A stretch of 64,000 nucleotides of DNA. It comes from JAITMY01 sp031553765 (GTDB lineage: Bacteria; Bacteroidota; Bacteroidia; Bacteroidales; UBA932). Both the position numbers and the translations under genes were made by a program. This document shows positions 7,954 to 16,648 of this stretch, in pieces (positions within the stretch are counted from its first letter, which is position 1; each line of letters opens with the position of its first letter). The notes under the pieces were generated by a model, which was not told where the DNA came from, made no database searches, and saw nothing but the letters and a program-made list of their open reading frames with translations. The stretch spans positions 1 to 64,000 of the forward strand of contig JAVBKY010000006.1 of NCBI GenBank assembly GCA_031553765.1. The letters run 5' to 3'.

Positions 7954-8493
7954 CTACTTCTTGGCAGGAGTAGCAGGCTTGGCTGTACCAATACCCAACT
8001 CTTTCTTCACCAGGTCAAGAATATCAACGCTTTGATCAACACTCCAATAAGCCAATGCAGCATTGCTCACATCAAAAATATAGGTAAAGCCGTTATCCTT
8101 ACCCACCTTCTTTACAGCGTTTGCAGCCCTTTCAATCACAGGCTTCAACAACTCCATTTGACGCTTTTGCAAGTCCTCACGGGCGGTCATTTGAAACTCC
8201 TGTATGCGTTGACCAAGGTCCTGCAATTCCTTTTCCTTAGCATCACGAATAGCATCTGACCATGTTTTGGCCTTTTGCTGGTAGGTTTGCAGCTTATTGT
8301 TGTACTCCACCTGCATAAGCTCTATTTGCTCCTCCAAATCCTTACCATAAGCCATATATTTAGCTTCGGCAGAATCGCGCTCAGGCATCATAGCCAGTAC
8401 TTCCTGACCATTAACGTGACCAAATTTGAAGTTTTGCGCGCTTGCGAACATAGCTGCTGCAACCAACGCAGCGCACAGAATAATTTTCTTCAT
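7954..8493 (-). CDS. Skp/OmpH-family periplasmic chaperone (first copy)
   Basis: This 179-aa protein has a signal peptide (MKKIILCAALVAAAMFASA, then QNFKFG) and a long charged helical stretch at about residues 45-130, the coiled-coil arms of Skp. The C-terminal FTYIFDVSNAALAYW strand is typical of the family's trimer core. The tail TAKPATPAKK is low complexity. Skp holds unfolded outer-membrane proteins for delivery to BamA, whose gene lies two genes upstream. It is a paralogue of the neighbour at 8535. Confidence 0.9.
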   Translation of the reverse strand: MKKIILCAALVAAAMFASAQNFKFGHVNGQEVLAMMPERDSAEAKYMAYGKDLEEQIELMQVEYNNKLQTYQQKAKTWSDAIRDAKEKELQDLGQRIQEFQMTAREDLQKRQMELLKPVIERAANAVKKVGKDNGFTYIFDVSNAALAYWSVDQSVDILDLVKKELGIGTAKPATPAKK

Positions 8494-8534
8494 TGTAAAA
8501 AGAGTTTGTATTTGTTTTTATTTGATATTTAAAA

Positions 8535-9044
8535 TTAGAAACCTAGCCTCTTCAACACATCATCGCTCTTATCATAGCGAGCGTTTATGTATATGAGCGA
8601 TGGATTGTTTGCCGAGTCAAAAATAACAGCATAGCCACCCTCAGTAGCCACGTCCTTTATAGCATTGTACAGCTGGTCCTGTATAGGCTTCATCATCTCC
8701 TCACGCTTTTTAAAAAGCGTTCCATCAGGACCAAAATGCTTGCGTTGTAAGTCCTTTGCCTCTTTTTCCTTTGCCAGAATTTCCGATTCGCGCTTCTGCT
8801 TCATATCGTCGGTTAGCAGCATTTTTTCAGCCTGAAAAGTGCGAAACATTTCGTCCACCTTTTTATAAGCATCATCCACCTCTTTTTGATACATAGTGGC
8901 AAACTTGTCCACCTGCTCCTGTGCGGATTTGTACTTAGGCATTTTATGCAGGATATACTCCGAATCTATCACCGCATACTTCTGAGCTTGTGCAACACCT
9001 GCTCCCAGCAGTAACGCCACGGCTATAATCAGTATTTTTTTCAT
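8535..9044 (-). CDS. Skp/OmpH-family periplasmic chaperone (second copy)
   Basis: This 169-aa protein has a signal peptide (MKKILIIAVALLLGAGVAQA) followed by KYAVIDSEYILHKMP, a typical OmpH opening. A long helical arm rich in Lys and Glu follows at about 45-125, then GGYAVIFDSANNPSLIYINAR. It lies between bamA (37 nt upstream) and the other skp-like gene (41 nt downstream), and all are on one strand. A tandem pair of Skp-like genes behind bamA is common in Bacteroidota. Confidence 0.9.
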   Translation of the reverse strand: MKKILIIAVALLLGAGVAQAQKYAVIDSEYILHKMPKYKSAQEQVDKFATMYQKEVDDAYKKVDEMFRTFQAEKMLLTDDMKQKRESEILAKEKEAKDLQRKHFGPDGTLFKKREEMMKPIQDQLYNAIKDVATEGGYAVIFDSANNPSLIYINARYDKSDDVLKRLGF

Positions 9045-9062
9045 GATGATTTCTCCTTTTAT

Positions 9063-9081
9063 TTAACGTTAGAACGTTATA
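9063..9081. repeat. AACGTT repeat in the bamA-skp gap
   Basis: TAACGTTAGAACGTTATA contains two AACGTT units. A longer array of the same unit lies in the infC-rpmI gap at 24272-24313. Confidence 0.6.
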
Positions 9082-11676
9082 TTAGAATGTCGTACCAATA
9101 ATGAAGTGAATTTCACCTCCGTGTGGCTTGTCTGAACCCGGATATTTATCAAAGCCATAGCCCCAGTCAACGCCAAGCAGACCAATCATAGGCAACATAA
9201 GACGAACACCAAAACCCGCCGAACGTTTTACCGAGAAGGGGTTAAAGTTCTCCAAGCCCATCCAAGCATTACCAGCCTCTACAAAAGCTAAACCATAAAT
9301 GGTTGACTGCGGTGATAGAACAAATGGGTAGCGCAACTCCACTGTAAACTTGTCGTACACTGTTGCTCCCGGCTTTTGAGTGCCAACGTAAGGGGTCAAG
9401 TCACCGTTAGAGTAACCGCGAAGACCAATGGTTTCCACCCCGTACAGGTTATAACCTGACATACCGTCACCACCAAGGTCAAAACGCTCAAATGGCGATG
9501 CTCCAATAGTAGAGTTGTACGTGCCCAAATAGCCAAATTGGGCCTTAAGCGCCAGCACCATATCACCTAAAATAGCGCCAAACCATGCCGTACGGAAAGT
9601 CCACTTGTGATACTCAATCCACTTGTACTTTTCATTCTGCTCCATGTTGGAGTAATCTTTACCATTGAGTAACGAATACGGCGGTGTGATTTGCAAACCT
9701 AACGTCAACTCCGATCCTCGACGCGGGTATATAGGCTGGTCTGTAGAGTTACGTCCCAATATAACCTTAAAGCTGAGGTTATTTGAAGTTCCGTCGGTAA
9801 CAATAAAACCTGTCCACTGGTTAAGTATGTAGCGTTGGTAGTCAATGCCCATGTACAGCGTAAAGTAGTTATCCGGCCACTTCAGGCGCTGTCCCAAGCC
9901 TACCGAAGCACCCACAACCTCCATGCTCTGAGTACTTCTCGAGTAGAAGGTGCTACTGTTATTTTGGTTGGTGTAGTACACCGAAACCGAAAGCGACTGC
10001 GGCTTTTTACCACCAAACCACGGCTCGGTAAAGCTGGCGCTAATGGCCTTGTAGTAGCTGCCGTTGGTTTGTCCGCGAATTGCCAGCTGCTGGTTATCGC
10101 CCGAAGGAAGAGGTTTCCACGCATCCTTGTCAAATATGCGCCCCATAGAGAAGTTGTTCAACTTTAAACCAATGGTTCCCACAAACATACCGGCACCCCA
10201 ACCACCTGATAGCTCAATTTGGTCGTTTGGTTTCTCCTCTACCACGTAGGTAATATCTACAGTTTCATCTGCTTGATTAGGTGACAACTTCGGCTCTAGT
10301 TTTTCAGGGTCAAAGTTACCCATTTGTGCAAGGTCACGAACAGAACGTATAATTTGCGTTTTGCTAAATAAGTCGCCGGGGCGTGTCCACAACTCACGGC
10401 GAATAATGTGCTCGTTAGTTTTGTTATTACCCTGAATATAAATATTGTTGATGGTAGCCTGACGACCTTCGTAAATACGCATCTCCAAATCCACTGAATC
10501 ACCAATAATGCGCACTTCTATCGGCTCTACGTGGAAGAAAAGATAACCTTCATCCATGTACAGGGTAGATACTGAAGTTTCTTCCGTTAACAAGCGTTTT
10601 TCCAGCGCTACCTTGTCATATACATCACCCTTATCAAAGCGCAAAATATTGTTCAGCACTTCTGAAGGATACTTGGTATTACCTACCCACTCTATGTTGC
10701 GCACATAGTAACGCTTACCTTCATACAACTTGAACTTGATACCTACTCGCTTTGAATTAACAACCCACACCGAGTCGCCCAGAATTTTGGCATCACGGTA
10801 ACCCTTTTCATTGTAATACTCTAAGATGTGTGCCCTATCCTCATCCAACTTATTTTGAATGTACTTGGTCGATTGCCAAAATTTATACCATCGCTTGCGG
10901 TGTACCTCTTTCATAGCACCGCGCAATTTACTCGATGCCACCTCTTTATTACCCTCAAATTCAATTTCGGCTACCTTTACACGCTCGTTCTTGCTCACCT
11001 CAAACACCACTCTTACACCATTACCTATGGTGGTATCTGGAATAACCGTAGCATCTACCTCCACGTTTTTATACCCTTTTTCAAAGTAAAAACGCTCAAT
11101 AATGCCTATAGCATTTTGCCTGAAATATTCAGAGTACTCTGTACCACGCTTGATATGTAGCGCACCTTGTAAGTCCTCCTTATCGCCTTTTTTTATACCC
11201 TTAATATCATAGCTGAGTATGCGCGGACGCTCCTGCAAATAAATATCAAGATAGATCTTGTCGCCTATGGTTTTGGTTGCAGAGAATTTCACATCAGAAA
11301 ACATGCCATTCCCCCACAACTTCTTCCCTGCCTGAGCAACAGCATCACCAGGAATGGTAATAGTATCACCAATATTAAGCCCCGAAATACCAATAATATT
11401 ATCGGAGTTGTGATACTTCACACCAGAAACAGTAACATCGCCTATCACGTACTTCTGTGGCGCAGCGTAGTCTTTTGATAGCTGCACTTCTGCCACTACC
11501 TCTTTTTCCTCCTGCTTTTCCTCAGCCTCGGTTTGCTGCGCTTTCTCTATTTCATCGTCCACCACCACTGTGGCCTCGTCGGGATTCTGCTCCTCCTCGC
11601 TCACGCCAACGCTTTGTGCAAAGCCCAGCAGCGGAAAAATAAGAACCAGCAGAATGAGTAAAAATCTATTCAACAT
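9082..11676 (-). CDS. bamA: Outer-membrane protein assembly factor BamA
   Basis: This 864-aa Omp85-family protein inserts beta-barrel proteins into the outer membrane. It has a signal peptide (1-20), an acidic linker rich in Glu (about 25-68), then POTRA repeats from about 75 to 490 (for example KYVIGDVTVSGVKYHNSDNI, NERVKVAEIEFEGNKEV and RYYVRNIEWVGNTKY). The C-terminal barrel ends in the terminal-Phe strand IHFIIGTTF. The barrel contains the conserved lid-loop Arg-Gly region (RGYSNGD). It lies 16 nt after uppS and upstream of two skp-like genes. Confidence 0.95.
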   Translation of the reverse strand: MLNRFLLILLVLIFPLLGFAQSVGVSEEEQNPDEATVVVDDEIEKAQQTEAEEKQEEKEVVAEVQLSKDYAAPQKYVIGDVTVSGVKYHNSDNIIGISGLNIGDTITIPGDAVAQAGKKLWGNGMFSDVKFSATKTIGDKIYLDIYLQERPRILSYDIKGIKKGDKEDLQGALHIKRGTEYSEYFRQNAIGIIERFYFEKGYKNVEVDATVIPDTTIGNGVRVVFEVSKNERVKVAEIEFEGNKEVASSKLRGAMKEVHRKRWYKFWQSTKYIQNKLDEDRAHILEYYNEKGYRDAKILGDSVWVVNSKRVGIKFKLYEGKRYYVRNIEWVGNTKYPSEVLNNILRFDKGDVYDKVALEKRLLTEETSVSTLYMDEGYLFFHVEPIEVRIIGDSVDLEMRIYEGRQATINNIYIQGNNKTNEHIIRRELWTRPGDLFSKTQIIRSVRDLAQMGNFDPEKLEPKLSPNQADETVDITYVVEEKPNDQIELSGGWGAGMFVGTIGLKLNNFSMGRIFDKDAWKPLPSGDNQQLAIRGQTNGSYYKAISASFTEPWFGGKKPQSLSVSVYYTNQNNSSTFYSRSTQSMEVVGASVGLGQRLKWPDNYFTLYMGIDYQRYILNQWTGFIVTDGTSNNLSFKVILGRNSTDQPIYPRRGSELTLGLQITPPYSLLNGKDYSNMEQNEKYKWIEYHKWTFRTAWFGAILGDMVLALKAQFGYLGTYNSTIGASPFERFDLGGDGMSGYNLYGVETIGLRGYSNGDLTPYVGTQKPGATVYDKFTVELRYPFVLSPQSTIYGLAFVEAGNAWMGLENFNPFSVKRSAGFGVRLMLPMIGLLGVDWGYGFDKYPGSDKPHGGEIHFIIGTTF

Positions 11677-11692
11677 TTAATATCAGAAAAAT

Positions 11693-12418
11693 CTATTCTT
11701 CTAAAACTTTACCAAAGCGACGTTCGCGCTTTTGAAATTCGGCTATCGCCTCGGCTAAATGCTTCTCACGAAAATCGGGCCACAACACATTCAAAAATAC
11801 CAACTCACTATAAGCTATCTGCCACAACAAGTAGTTACTTACGCGAATATCACCTCCTGTACGTATAAATAAATCAACCTCGGGCATTTGCGCTGTGCTC
11901 AAGCGCGAGGTTATGAGTTCGTCGTTAATATCGTCAGGTTTAAGATTGCCTGCCGCTACATCATTGGCTATGCTCTTGGTGGCCGCTACAATATCCCAAC
12001 GACCGCTGTAGTTTAACGCTATTACCAGCGTAAGCCCCGTATTGCTTTGCGTAGAGCGCTTAATGGCGTTCAACTTTTGCTGCACGTTATCAGGCAAAGC
12101 GCTTACATCGCCTATGGTGGAAAACTTTACGTTATTCCTGTTCAGCGTGGGCTCCTCTTTTTCAATAGCATCCACCAGCAAGGTCATCAAGGCATTCACC
12201 TCCACCTGCGGGCGTCCCCAGTTTTCAGTAGAAAAAGCGTACAGCGTAAGCACCTTCACACCCATTTTGGCTGCTGTTTCGGTAGCCGAGCGCACTGCCT
12301 CCACGCCATTGCGATGACCAAATACACGCTGTAAACCGCGCTGCTTTGCCCAACGCCCATTGCCATCCATTATTATGGCTACATGCTGAGGAATGTTATT
12401 AAGTTGCGTTTCTGCCAT
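11693..12418 (-). CDS. uppS: Undecaprenyl (polyprenyl) diphosphate synthase
   Basis: Cis-prenyltransferase (241 aa) that makes the lipid carrier for peptidoglycan and surface polysaccharides. The family motifs are present: HVAIIMDGNGRWAKQRG with the catalytic Asp, FGHRNGVEAVR, LYAFSTENWGRP, and the C-terminal DLFIRTGGDIRVSNYLLWQ with YSELVF. The length is normal. It sits between the DUF6089 gene (12 nt) and bamA (16 nt), so one transcript is likely. Confidence 0.96.
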   Translation of the reverse strand: MAETQLNNIPQHVAIIMDGNGRWAKQRGLQRVFGHRNGVEAVRSATETAAKMGVKVLTLYAFSTENWGRPQVEVNALMTLLVDAIEKEEPTLNRNNVKFSTIGDVSALPDNVQQKLNAIKRSTQSNTGLTLVIALNYSGRWDIVAATKSIANDVAAGNLKPDDINDELITSRLSTAQMPEVDLFIRTGGDIRVSNYLLWQIAYSELVFLNVLWPDFREKHLAEAIAEFQKRERRFGKVLEE

Positions 12419-12430
12419 GTTCTATAAAAT

Positions 12431-13096
12431 TTACCTTAGCGCCGGACACAACATTTTGTCCGCCAGCTGGTAGGTAAAATAAATACCAACGTACGAAATC
12501 CAATCGTTATTGTTTACTGTCCACCCCGATGTACGTATATTTTCCCAGCCATCTATCTTATCACTAAATGTTTTGTGAAATGCCCACTCCACCCCCACAG
12601 TCAAACGATAAAGCAAACGATACTTAATACCAAAACTGACAGGTAGCTGCAAGTATAGATTTTCTTTTGTGTATCCCAAGCCGGCTCCCAGCGAAAAGTA
12701 GGGAGAGAAGGAATAGCGCTTAGGATCACTGGCAAAGGGATCATAAGGTAAAAAGCCTACCTCAAAGCGAGCATCTACATCAAAGAAATAAGTATCAAAA
12801 GCAGTCCGTTCTTGCTGGGGTTCATTCGACATTAAGAACCCGTCATACGTGGTAGGCTCACCACGCAGTCGCCCCCCCCCCACATTCATGCGCAAGCCAT
12901 AGTAATCGGAGAATTTGTAGGTAACAATTCCCCCAACGTACAAGCTCGGCTTGTAAAAGGGAACTCCGGGGTTAAAATCACCCATGTAGTAGGCTGCGCT
13001 TACCAATCCTCCGGCACCAATATTCTCCTGCGCACAAACACGCGGAATTAGCCCAAATGAAACAATAAGAAATATGGCAAATGCTACTTTTTTCAC
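12431..13096 (-). CDS. DUF6089-type outer-membrane beta-barrel protein
   Basis: This 221-aa protein starts at a GTG (MKKVAFAIFLIVSFG), with a signal peptide ending near VCAQ. Alternating aromatic strands follow (AYYMGDFNPGVPFYKPS, YFSLGAGLGYTKENLYLQ, WAFHKTFSDKIDGWENI), as in small barrels. The arrangement DUF6089-uppS-bamA-skp-skp recurs in Bacteroidota; the function of this member is not known. The coding strand carries ten consecutive G (12872-12881) for V-G-G-G; a slip of one base there would truncate the protein. Confidence 0.82.
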   Translation of the reverse strand: MKKVAFAIFLIVSFGLIPRVCAQENIGAGGLVSAAYYMGDFNPGVPFYKPSLYVGGIVTYKFSDYYGLRMNVGGGRLRGEPTTYDGFLMSNEPQQERTAFDTYFFDVDARFEVGFLPYDPFASDPKRYSFSPYFSLGAGLGYTKENLYLQLPVSFGIKYRLLYRLTVGVEWAFHKTFSDKIDGWENIRTSGWTVNNNDWISYVGIYFTYQLADKMLCPALR

Positions 13097-13166
13097 AACA
13101 ACGAATCCGCCTTGTTATCAAGGCATTACATGCTTATGCCCAAGCATAAAAATTGAGCATAATCCA

Positions 13167-13174
13167 CAAAAGTA
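13167..13174 (-). promoter_or_regulatory. Minus-7 box for the DUF6089-uppS-bamA cluster
   Basis: TACTTTTG on the minus strand matches TAnnTTTG, about 70 nt upstream of the DUF6089 start codon. No TTTG is seen at the right distance upstream. Confidence 0.5.
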
Positions 13175-13230
13175 GCGATAATATTGCTAATGCCCTACTA
13201 CGTAAGATTATTGTTAACACATAATAACGC

Positions 13231-14103
13231 TCAACTGCGCGCATCCAAGCCCCACATTAGCTTACCACGCAATGTACGGTAAAAGCTATTGCTACCCAAC
13301 TTAATAAAGCCAACTCTGTTGGCTGCTTTTTGAACTTTTAGCTTAGCACCTGCAGGAAGTTCATACGATTTGCTGTCAACACCCACGATAACGCTTCCGC
13401 TGCGCGTTATCATTTCAAGGTCGAGCTCAGCCGTATCGGGAATAACAATGGGGCGCACGCTGAGGTTGTGCGGCGCAATAGGCGAGATAATCATGCACGA
13501 GGCATCGGGGGAAACAATGGGACCACCCGCGCTGAGCGAATAAGCAGTGGAGCCCGTGGGCGTGGCCACAATAAGGCCGTCAGCCCAGTAGTTATTCAAA
13601 AATTCACCGTTGATGTGAACGTTTATTTCGGCAATGGCTGCGCCGCGCTTTTGCAAACATACCTCGTTGAGCGCATACAGTGGTCCACCAGGACAGCCCT
13701 CTACGCGCAATAAGTTGCGGTACTCCACCGTAAACTTTCCGGCAAAAATATCGTCAATAGCCTCCTCTGACTTATCAATGGTAATGCTGGCCAAAAACCC
13801 CAAACGACCAGCGCTTACCCCCACCAGCGGAATTTCGGCATCGGCCACCATAGAGGCCGCATCGAGAAATGTACCATCGCCACCCACGCTCATAAGACAG
13901 ACTATATCTTGCGGCAGCGATGAGGCTCCCAAGAACAGCTCTACACCACTCACCTGCTTTTGACGGTCAGGTGACAACGTGCGATAAAAAGGCTCATACA
14001 GCAGCGCCTCCACATCCTCCTTACGTATTAGGTGCTCCACCAGCTGCAGCACACACTCCTCCTGTCGTGGCGTTCCTTGTCGGCTATATACGGCTATTTT
14101 CAT
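13231..14103 (-). CDS. nadK: NAD kinase
   Basis: Phosphorylates NAD to NADP (290 aa). The GGDG motif is seen in VSVGGDGTFLDAA, then PLVGVSAGRLGFLA, the NE-containing ALNEVCL, and the conserved GLIVATPTGSTAYSLSAGGPIV. I chose ATG 14103; a longer frame from a TTG at 14145 runs over the minus-7 box and is unlikely. It diverges from pdxJ, and the two promoters share the gap of about 130 nt. Confidence 0.95.
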   Translation of the reverse strand: MKIAVYSRQGTPRQEECVLQLVEHLIRKEDVEALLYEPFYRTLSPDRQKQVSGVELFLGASSLPQDIVCLMSVGGDGTFLDAASMVADAEIPLVGVSAGRLGFLASITIDKSEEAIDDIFAGKFTVEYRNLLRVEGCPGGPLYALNEVCLQKRGAAIAEINVHINGEFLNNYWADGLIVATPTGSTAYSLSAGGPIVSPDASCMIISPIAPHNLSVRPIVIPDTAELDLEMITRSGSVIVGVDSKSYELPAGAKLKVQKAANRVGFIKLGSNSFYRTLRGKLMWGLDARS

Positions 14104-14125
14104 TGTACATTTTTTATGCGAAAAA

Positions 14126-14133
14126 CAAAGGTA
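14126..14133 (-). promoter_or_regulatory. Minus-7 box of nadK
   Basis: TACCTTTG on the minus strand, 22 nt upstream of the nadK ATG. Its position supports the shorter nadK start. Confidence 0.7.
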
Positions 14134-14168
14134 CGCAATTTTCAATTGTAGCTGAGCAAATAAAGTAG

Positions 14169-14176
14169 TAATTTTG
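14169..14176 (+). promoter_or_regulatory. Minus-7 box of pdxJ
   Basis: TAATTTTG matches TAnnTTTG; ATTG lies 20 nt upstream as a weak minus-33. It is followed by direct ATTCGTA repeats and then the pdxJ start at 14232. Confidence 0.6.
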
Positions 14177-14189
14177 CCCCTGTATTTCC

Positions 14190-14229
14190 ATTCGTAATTC
14201 GTAATTCGTAATTTATAATTCGTAATTTT
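14190..14229 (+). repeat. ATTCGTA direct-repeat tract before pdxJ
   Basis: Four near-identical units of ATTCGTAATT in tandem end two bases before the pdxJ start codon. It belongs with the other low-complexity AT elements of the window (22637, 30273, 53911). Confidence 0.75.
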
Positions 14230-14231
14230 AT

Positions 14232-14948
14232 ATGACTAAGCTTAGCGTAAACATCAACAAAATAGCCACGCTGCGCAACGCACGCGGCAGCAATACTCCT
14301 AATGTAGCACAAGCTGCTGTAGACTGCGAGCGTTTTGGCGCACAAGGTATCACCGTACACCCACGCCCCGATGAGCGTCACATTCGCTATCAGGATGTGC
14401 TGGAGATAAAACCGCTTATAAAAACGGAATTCAACATAGAGGGTTATCCTAACGAAAAATTTATGGAGCTGGTGCTAAAGGTACAACCCGCGCAGGTTAC
14501 GCTGGTACCTGATGCCCCCGACGCCATTACCTCCAATGCAGGTTGGGATACCATTAGAAACAAGCAGCTGCTTTCGGAAATTATAGCCACGCTAAATAAA
14601 GCGAATATTCGCGCCTCCATATTTGTGGATGCCGATGTACGCATGGTTCAAGGTGCGCTTGAAACCGGCACCAACCGCATAGAACTATACACCGAACCCT
14701 ACGCAGCCAACTTTTCTAAAGGAAAAGAAGCTGCGATTGCTCCTTTTGTGGAAGCCGCCAAAGAGGCTGTACGCTTAGGCTTAGGGCTTAATGCGGGACA
14801 CGATCTTAGCCTCGAAAATCTACGCTATTTTGCACAACACATACCACAACTACTCGAAACATCCATCGGCCACGCGCTTATTAGCGATGCGCTATATTAT
14901 GGGCTGGAGAACACCATACAACTATACCTGCGTGAGCTGAAATTCTAA
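14232..14948 (+). CDS. pdxJ: Pyridoxine 5'-phosphate synthase
   Basis: Condenses 1-deoxy-xylulose-5-phosphate with 3-amino-2-oxopropyl phosphate to give vitamin B6 (238 aa TIM barrel). Seen: LSVNINKIATLRNARG near the N terminus, GAQGITVHPRPDERHIR with catalytic and phosphate-binding residues, FNIEGYPNEKFMEL, VTLVPDAP, RIELYTEPYA and LGLNAGHDLSLENL, and a final IGHALISDALYYGLE. The length is normal. It diverges from nadK and is followed by a strong terminator. Confidence 0.96.
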   Translation: MTKLSVNINKIATLRNARGSNTPNVAQAAVDCERFGAQGITVHPRPDERHIRYQDVLEIKPLIKTEFNIEGYPNEKFMELVLKVQPAQVTLVPDAPDAITSNAGWDTIRNKQLLSEIIATLNKANIRASIFVDADVRMVQGALETGTNRIELYTEPYAANFSKGKEAAIAPFVEAAKEAVRLGLGLNAGHDLSLENLRYFAQHIPQLLETSIGHALISDALYYGLENTIQLYLRELKF

Positions 14949-14989
14949 TCAATAGTTAATTTTTATTTCACTTAAATTCAACTACTTAT

Positions 14990-15023
14990 AACTGTTTCAA
15001 GTTTATCTTGAAACAGTTTTTTT
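14990..15023 (+). terminator. Terminator after pdxJ
   Basis: AACTGTTTCAAG and CTTGAAACAGTT form a perfect 12-bp stem with a 5-nt loop, followed by a T-run. Confidence 0.92.
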
Positions 15024-15095
15024 ATTTAATTATGGCAAATATGTTTTATATTATTAAAACCCTTACTGTAGTGTATCATGAAAGAATAAGAGGGC

Positions 15096-15103
15096 TAACT
15101 TTG
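15096..15103 (+). promoter_or_regulatory. Minus-7 box upstream of the DUF4136-like lipoprotein
   Basis: TAACTTTG, 47 nt upstream of the start codon at 15151; no convincing minus-33 element. Confidence 0.55.
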
Positions 15104-15150
15104 TAGCGATAAATTTAGTCAATTTATAAACCTTTTAAGCATTTACTACT

Positions 15151-15843
15151 ATGAAAAGAAAAATGTGGAGGCTTGCTTGGGCGTTAATCCCAACCATGCT
15201 TATCGGTGCATGTACTTATGACGTGCCCGACGATGCCGAGGCAGCAGAAGATCAGCTGGCATCAATTTCTCAGTGGGATGTCAACACAAATTTTTCCGAC
15301 TACACCACTGTTGTGATTCCCGACACTATATTCGAGTTGGTTAAGCAAGGTGACAGCATAGTGCAAAAGCCTATTACAGGGCAATATGAAGGTACTGCCC
15401 AGCAAATACTTGCACAGGTTAAGCAAAGCCTTGGCGCTTCTGGCTATGGCTATACTGTGTATAGCAAAAGTGAAGTACCTGCAGGAACTACACCAGACTT
15501 GGCAGTTAGCGTAATTTGGACTAAAATTACCAATACAACTGTATACTATAACTGGTGGTATTACTACGACTACTACTGGAATTGGTGGGATTGGTACTAC
15601 CCACCCTACTATCCCTACCCCTACTATCCCGATTACTTCATTTCGTCATACTCTACGGGCAACTTAATAATGAATATATCAGATGTTAAGAATGCTCCGA
15701 TAGTAAGCGGTAAGAAGCAGCAGCGAGTGGTATGGAATGCTTTGGTACGTTCAATACTGGACGGCACCAGCTTCAGTCAAGCGGAGATTAATGGTGCTAT
15801 TAAAGATTGCTTTACGCAAACCCCGCTGGGTGGGCACAAGTAA
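15151..15843 (+). CDS. DUF4136-like lipoprotein
   Basis: This 230-aa predicted lipoprotein has the lipobox LIGAC near residue 21, so it is probably anchored in an envelope membrane. Residues 45-120 look like the DUF4136 fold (FSDYTTVVIPDTIF, SLGASGYGYTVYSKSE, DLAVSVIWTKI). An aromatic patch with over 20 Tyr and Trp follows (about 130-165, for example WWYYYDYYWNWWDWYYPPYY), then VVWNALVRSILDG. The next barrel gene starts 57 nt downstream, so the two may be co-expressed. The role is unknown. Confidence 0.78.
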   Translation: MKRKMWRLAWALIPTMLIGACTYDVPDDAEAAEDQLASISQWDVNTNFSDYTTVVIPDTIFELVKQGDSIVQKPITGQYEGTAQQILAQVKQSLGASGYGYTVYSKSEVPAGTTPDLAVSVIWTKITNTTVYYNWWYYYDYYWNWWDWYYPPYYPYPYYPDYFISSYSTGNLIMNISDVKNAPIVSGKKQQRVVWNALVRSILDGTSFSQAEINGAIKDCFTQTPLGGHK

Positions 15844-15899
15844 ACTTTGTACCTGTTTTTAATTTTCGAATAAAACAAACTTTGCAAAATCATACCACT

Positions 15900-16529
15900 A
15901 TGAAAAAGATAATATACATAACGCTGACAGCGCTACTTGCTGTGGGGATTACCACCTCGGCACAGGCGCAAATGAAGCAATATTATAGCCTTAACTGGGA
16001 TATTGCCTTACCATTGGGTGGACTGAAGGATTTCACCGGAGATGCAAGTCTTCGTGGGGGTAACTTCAATGTTCAGGTATTTTTAACCGATAATATCGCT
16101 GTGGGTGGTACTTTTGGTTGGAATAACTACTATGAACTGAAAGACCGCGCATCGTACTTACTTGAACCAGGGCTTGCTGTTACAGCCTCTACCTACCGCT
16201 ACTCATATAGCATGCCTATAATGGCTAACGGATACTACCACTTTATGCCTGACGGCATGGTGCAGCCATTTGCCGGACTTGGCATTGGCGCCTTGTATGC
16301 TACACAGCACTCCATTGTACAGGACCTGGATTTTTGGAACGAACAATGGGGATTTTTGCTCATGCCCGAAGTGGGCGCATTTATACCCTTTGGTAACGAT
16401 GCTCCATTTGGCGCAAAGGCCTCAGTATCATACCAGTTCTCCACCAATAACTTCACTGCATTGGGAGAAGAGCATAACAACTTGCAAAATCTCAACTTCA
16501 ACATCGGTTTGGTGTGGATGATAAAGTAA
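15900..16529 (+). CDS. Outer-membrane beta-barrel protein
   Basis: This 209-aa protein has a signal peptide (MKKIIYITLTALLAVG to QAQ) and strand patterns of a small 8-stranded barrel: YYSLNWDIALPLGGLKDF, NIAVGGTFGWNNYYEL, PFAGLGIGALYA, and the C-terminal NLNFNIGLVWMIK. I chose the ATG at 15900 because the longer frame has no signal peptide. It follows the DUF4136-like lipoprotein and is closed by a strong terminator. No specific function can be assigned. Confidence 0.8.
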   Translation: MKKIIYITLTALLAVGITTSAQAQMKQYYSLNWDIALPLGGLKDFTGDASLRGGNFNVQVFLTDNIAVGGTFGWNNYYELKDRASYLLEPGLAVTASTYRYSYSMPIMANGYYHFMPDGMVQPFAGLGIGALYATQHSIVQDLDFWNEQWGFLLMPEVGAFIPFGNDAPFGAKASVSYQFSTNNFTALGEEHNNLQNLNFNIGLVWMIK

Positions 16530-16553
16530 CGGCCATCTGTTACGATTAAGTAG

Positions 16554-16589
16554 AAACCTTGCAATATTTTAATGTTGCAAGGTTTTTTT
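16554..16589 (+). terminator. Terminator after the barrel gene
   Basis: AAACCTTGCAA and TTGCAAGGTTT form a perfect 11-bp stem with a 10-nt loop, followed by T7. Confidence 0.93.
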
Positions 16590-16648
16590 GTTGCACCCAA
16601 CTTTTATTTTACCTTCGTTTAACACCTCTTTATTTCACCACCATACGT

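Noticed and set aside
14104..14145. Longer start (TTG 14145) for nadK
   Set aside because: It would cross the TACCTTTG minus-7 box; ATG 14103 gives the family-typical start.
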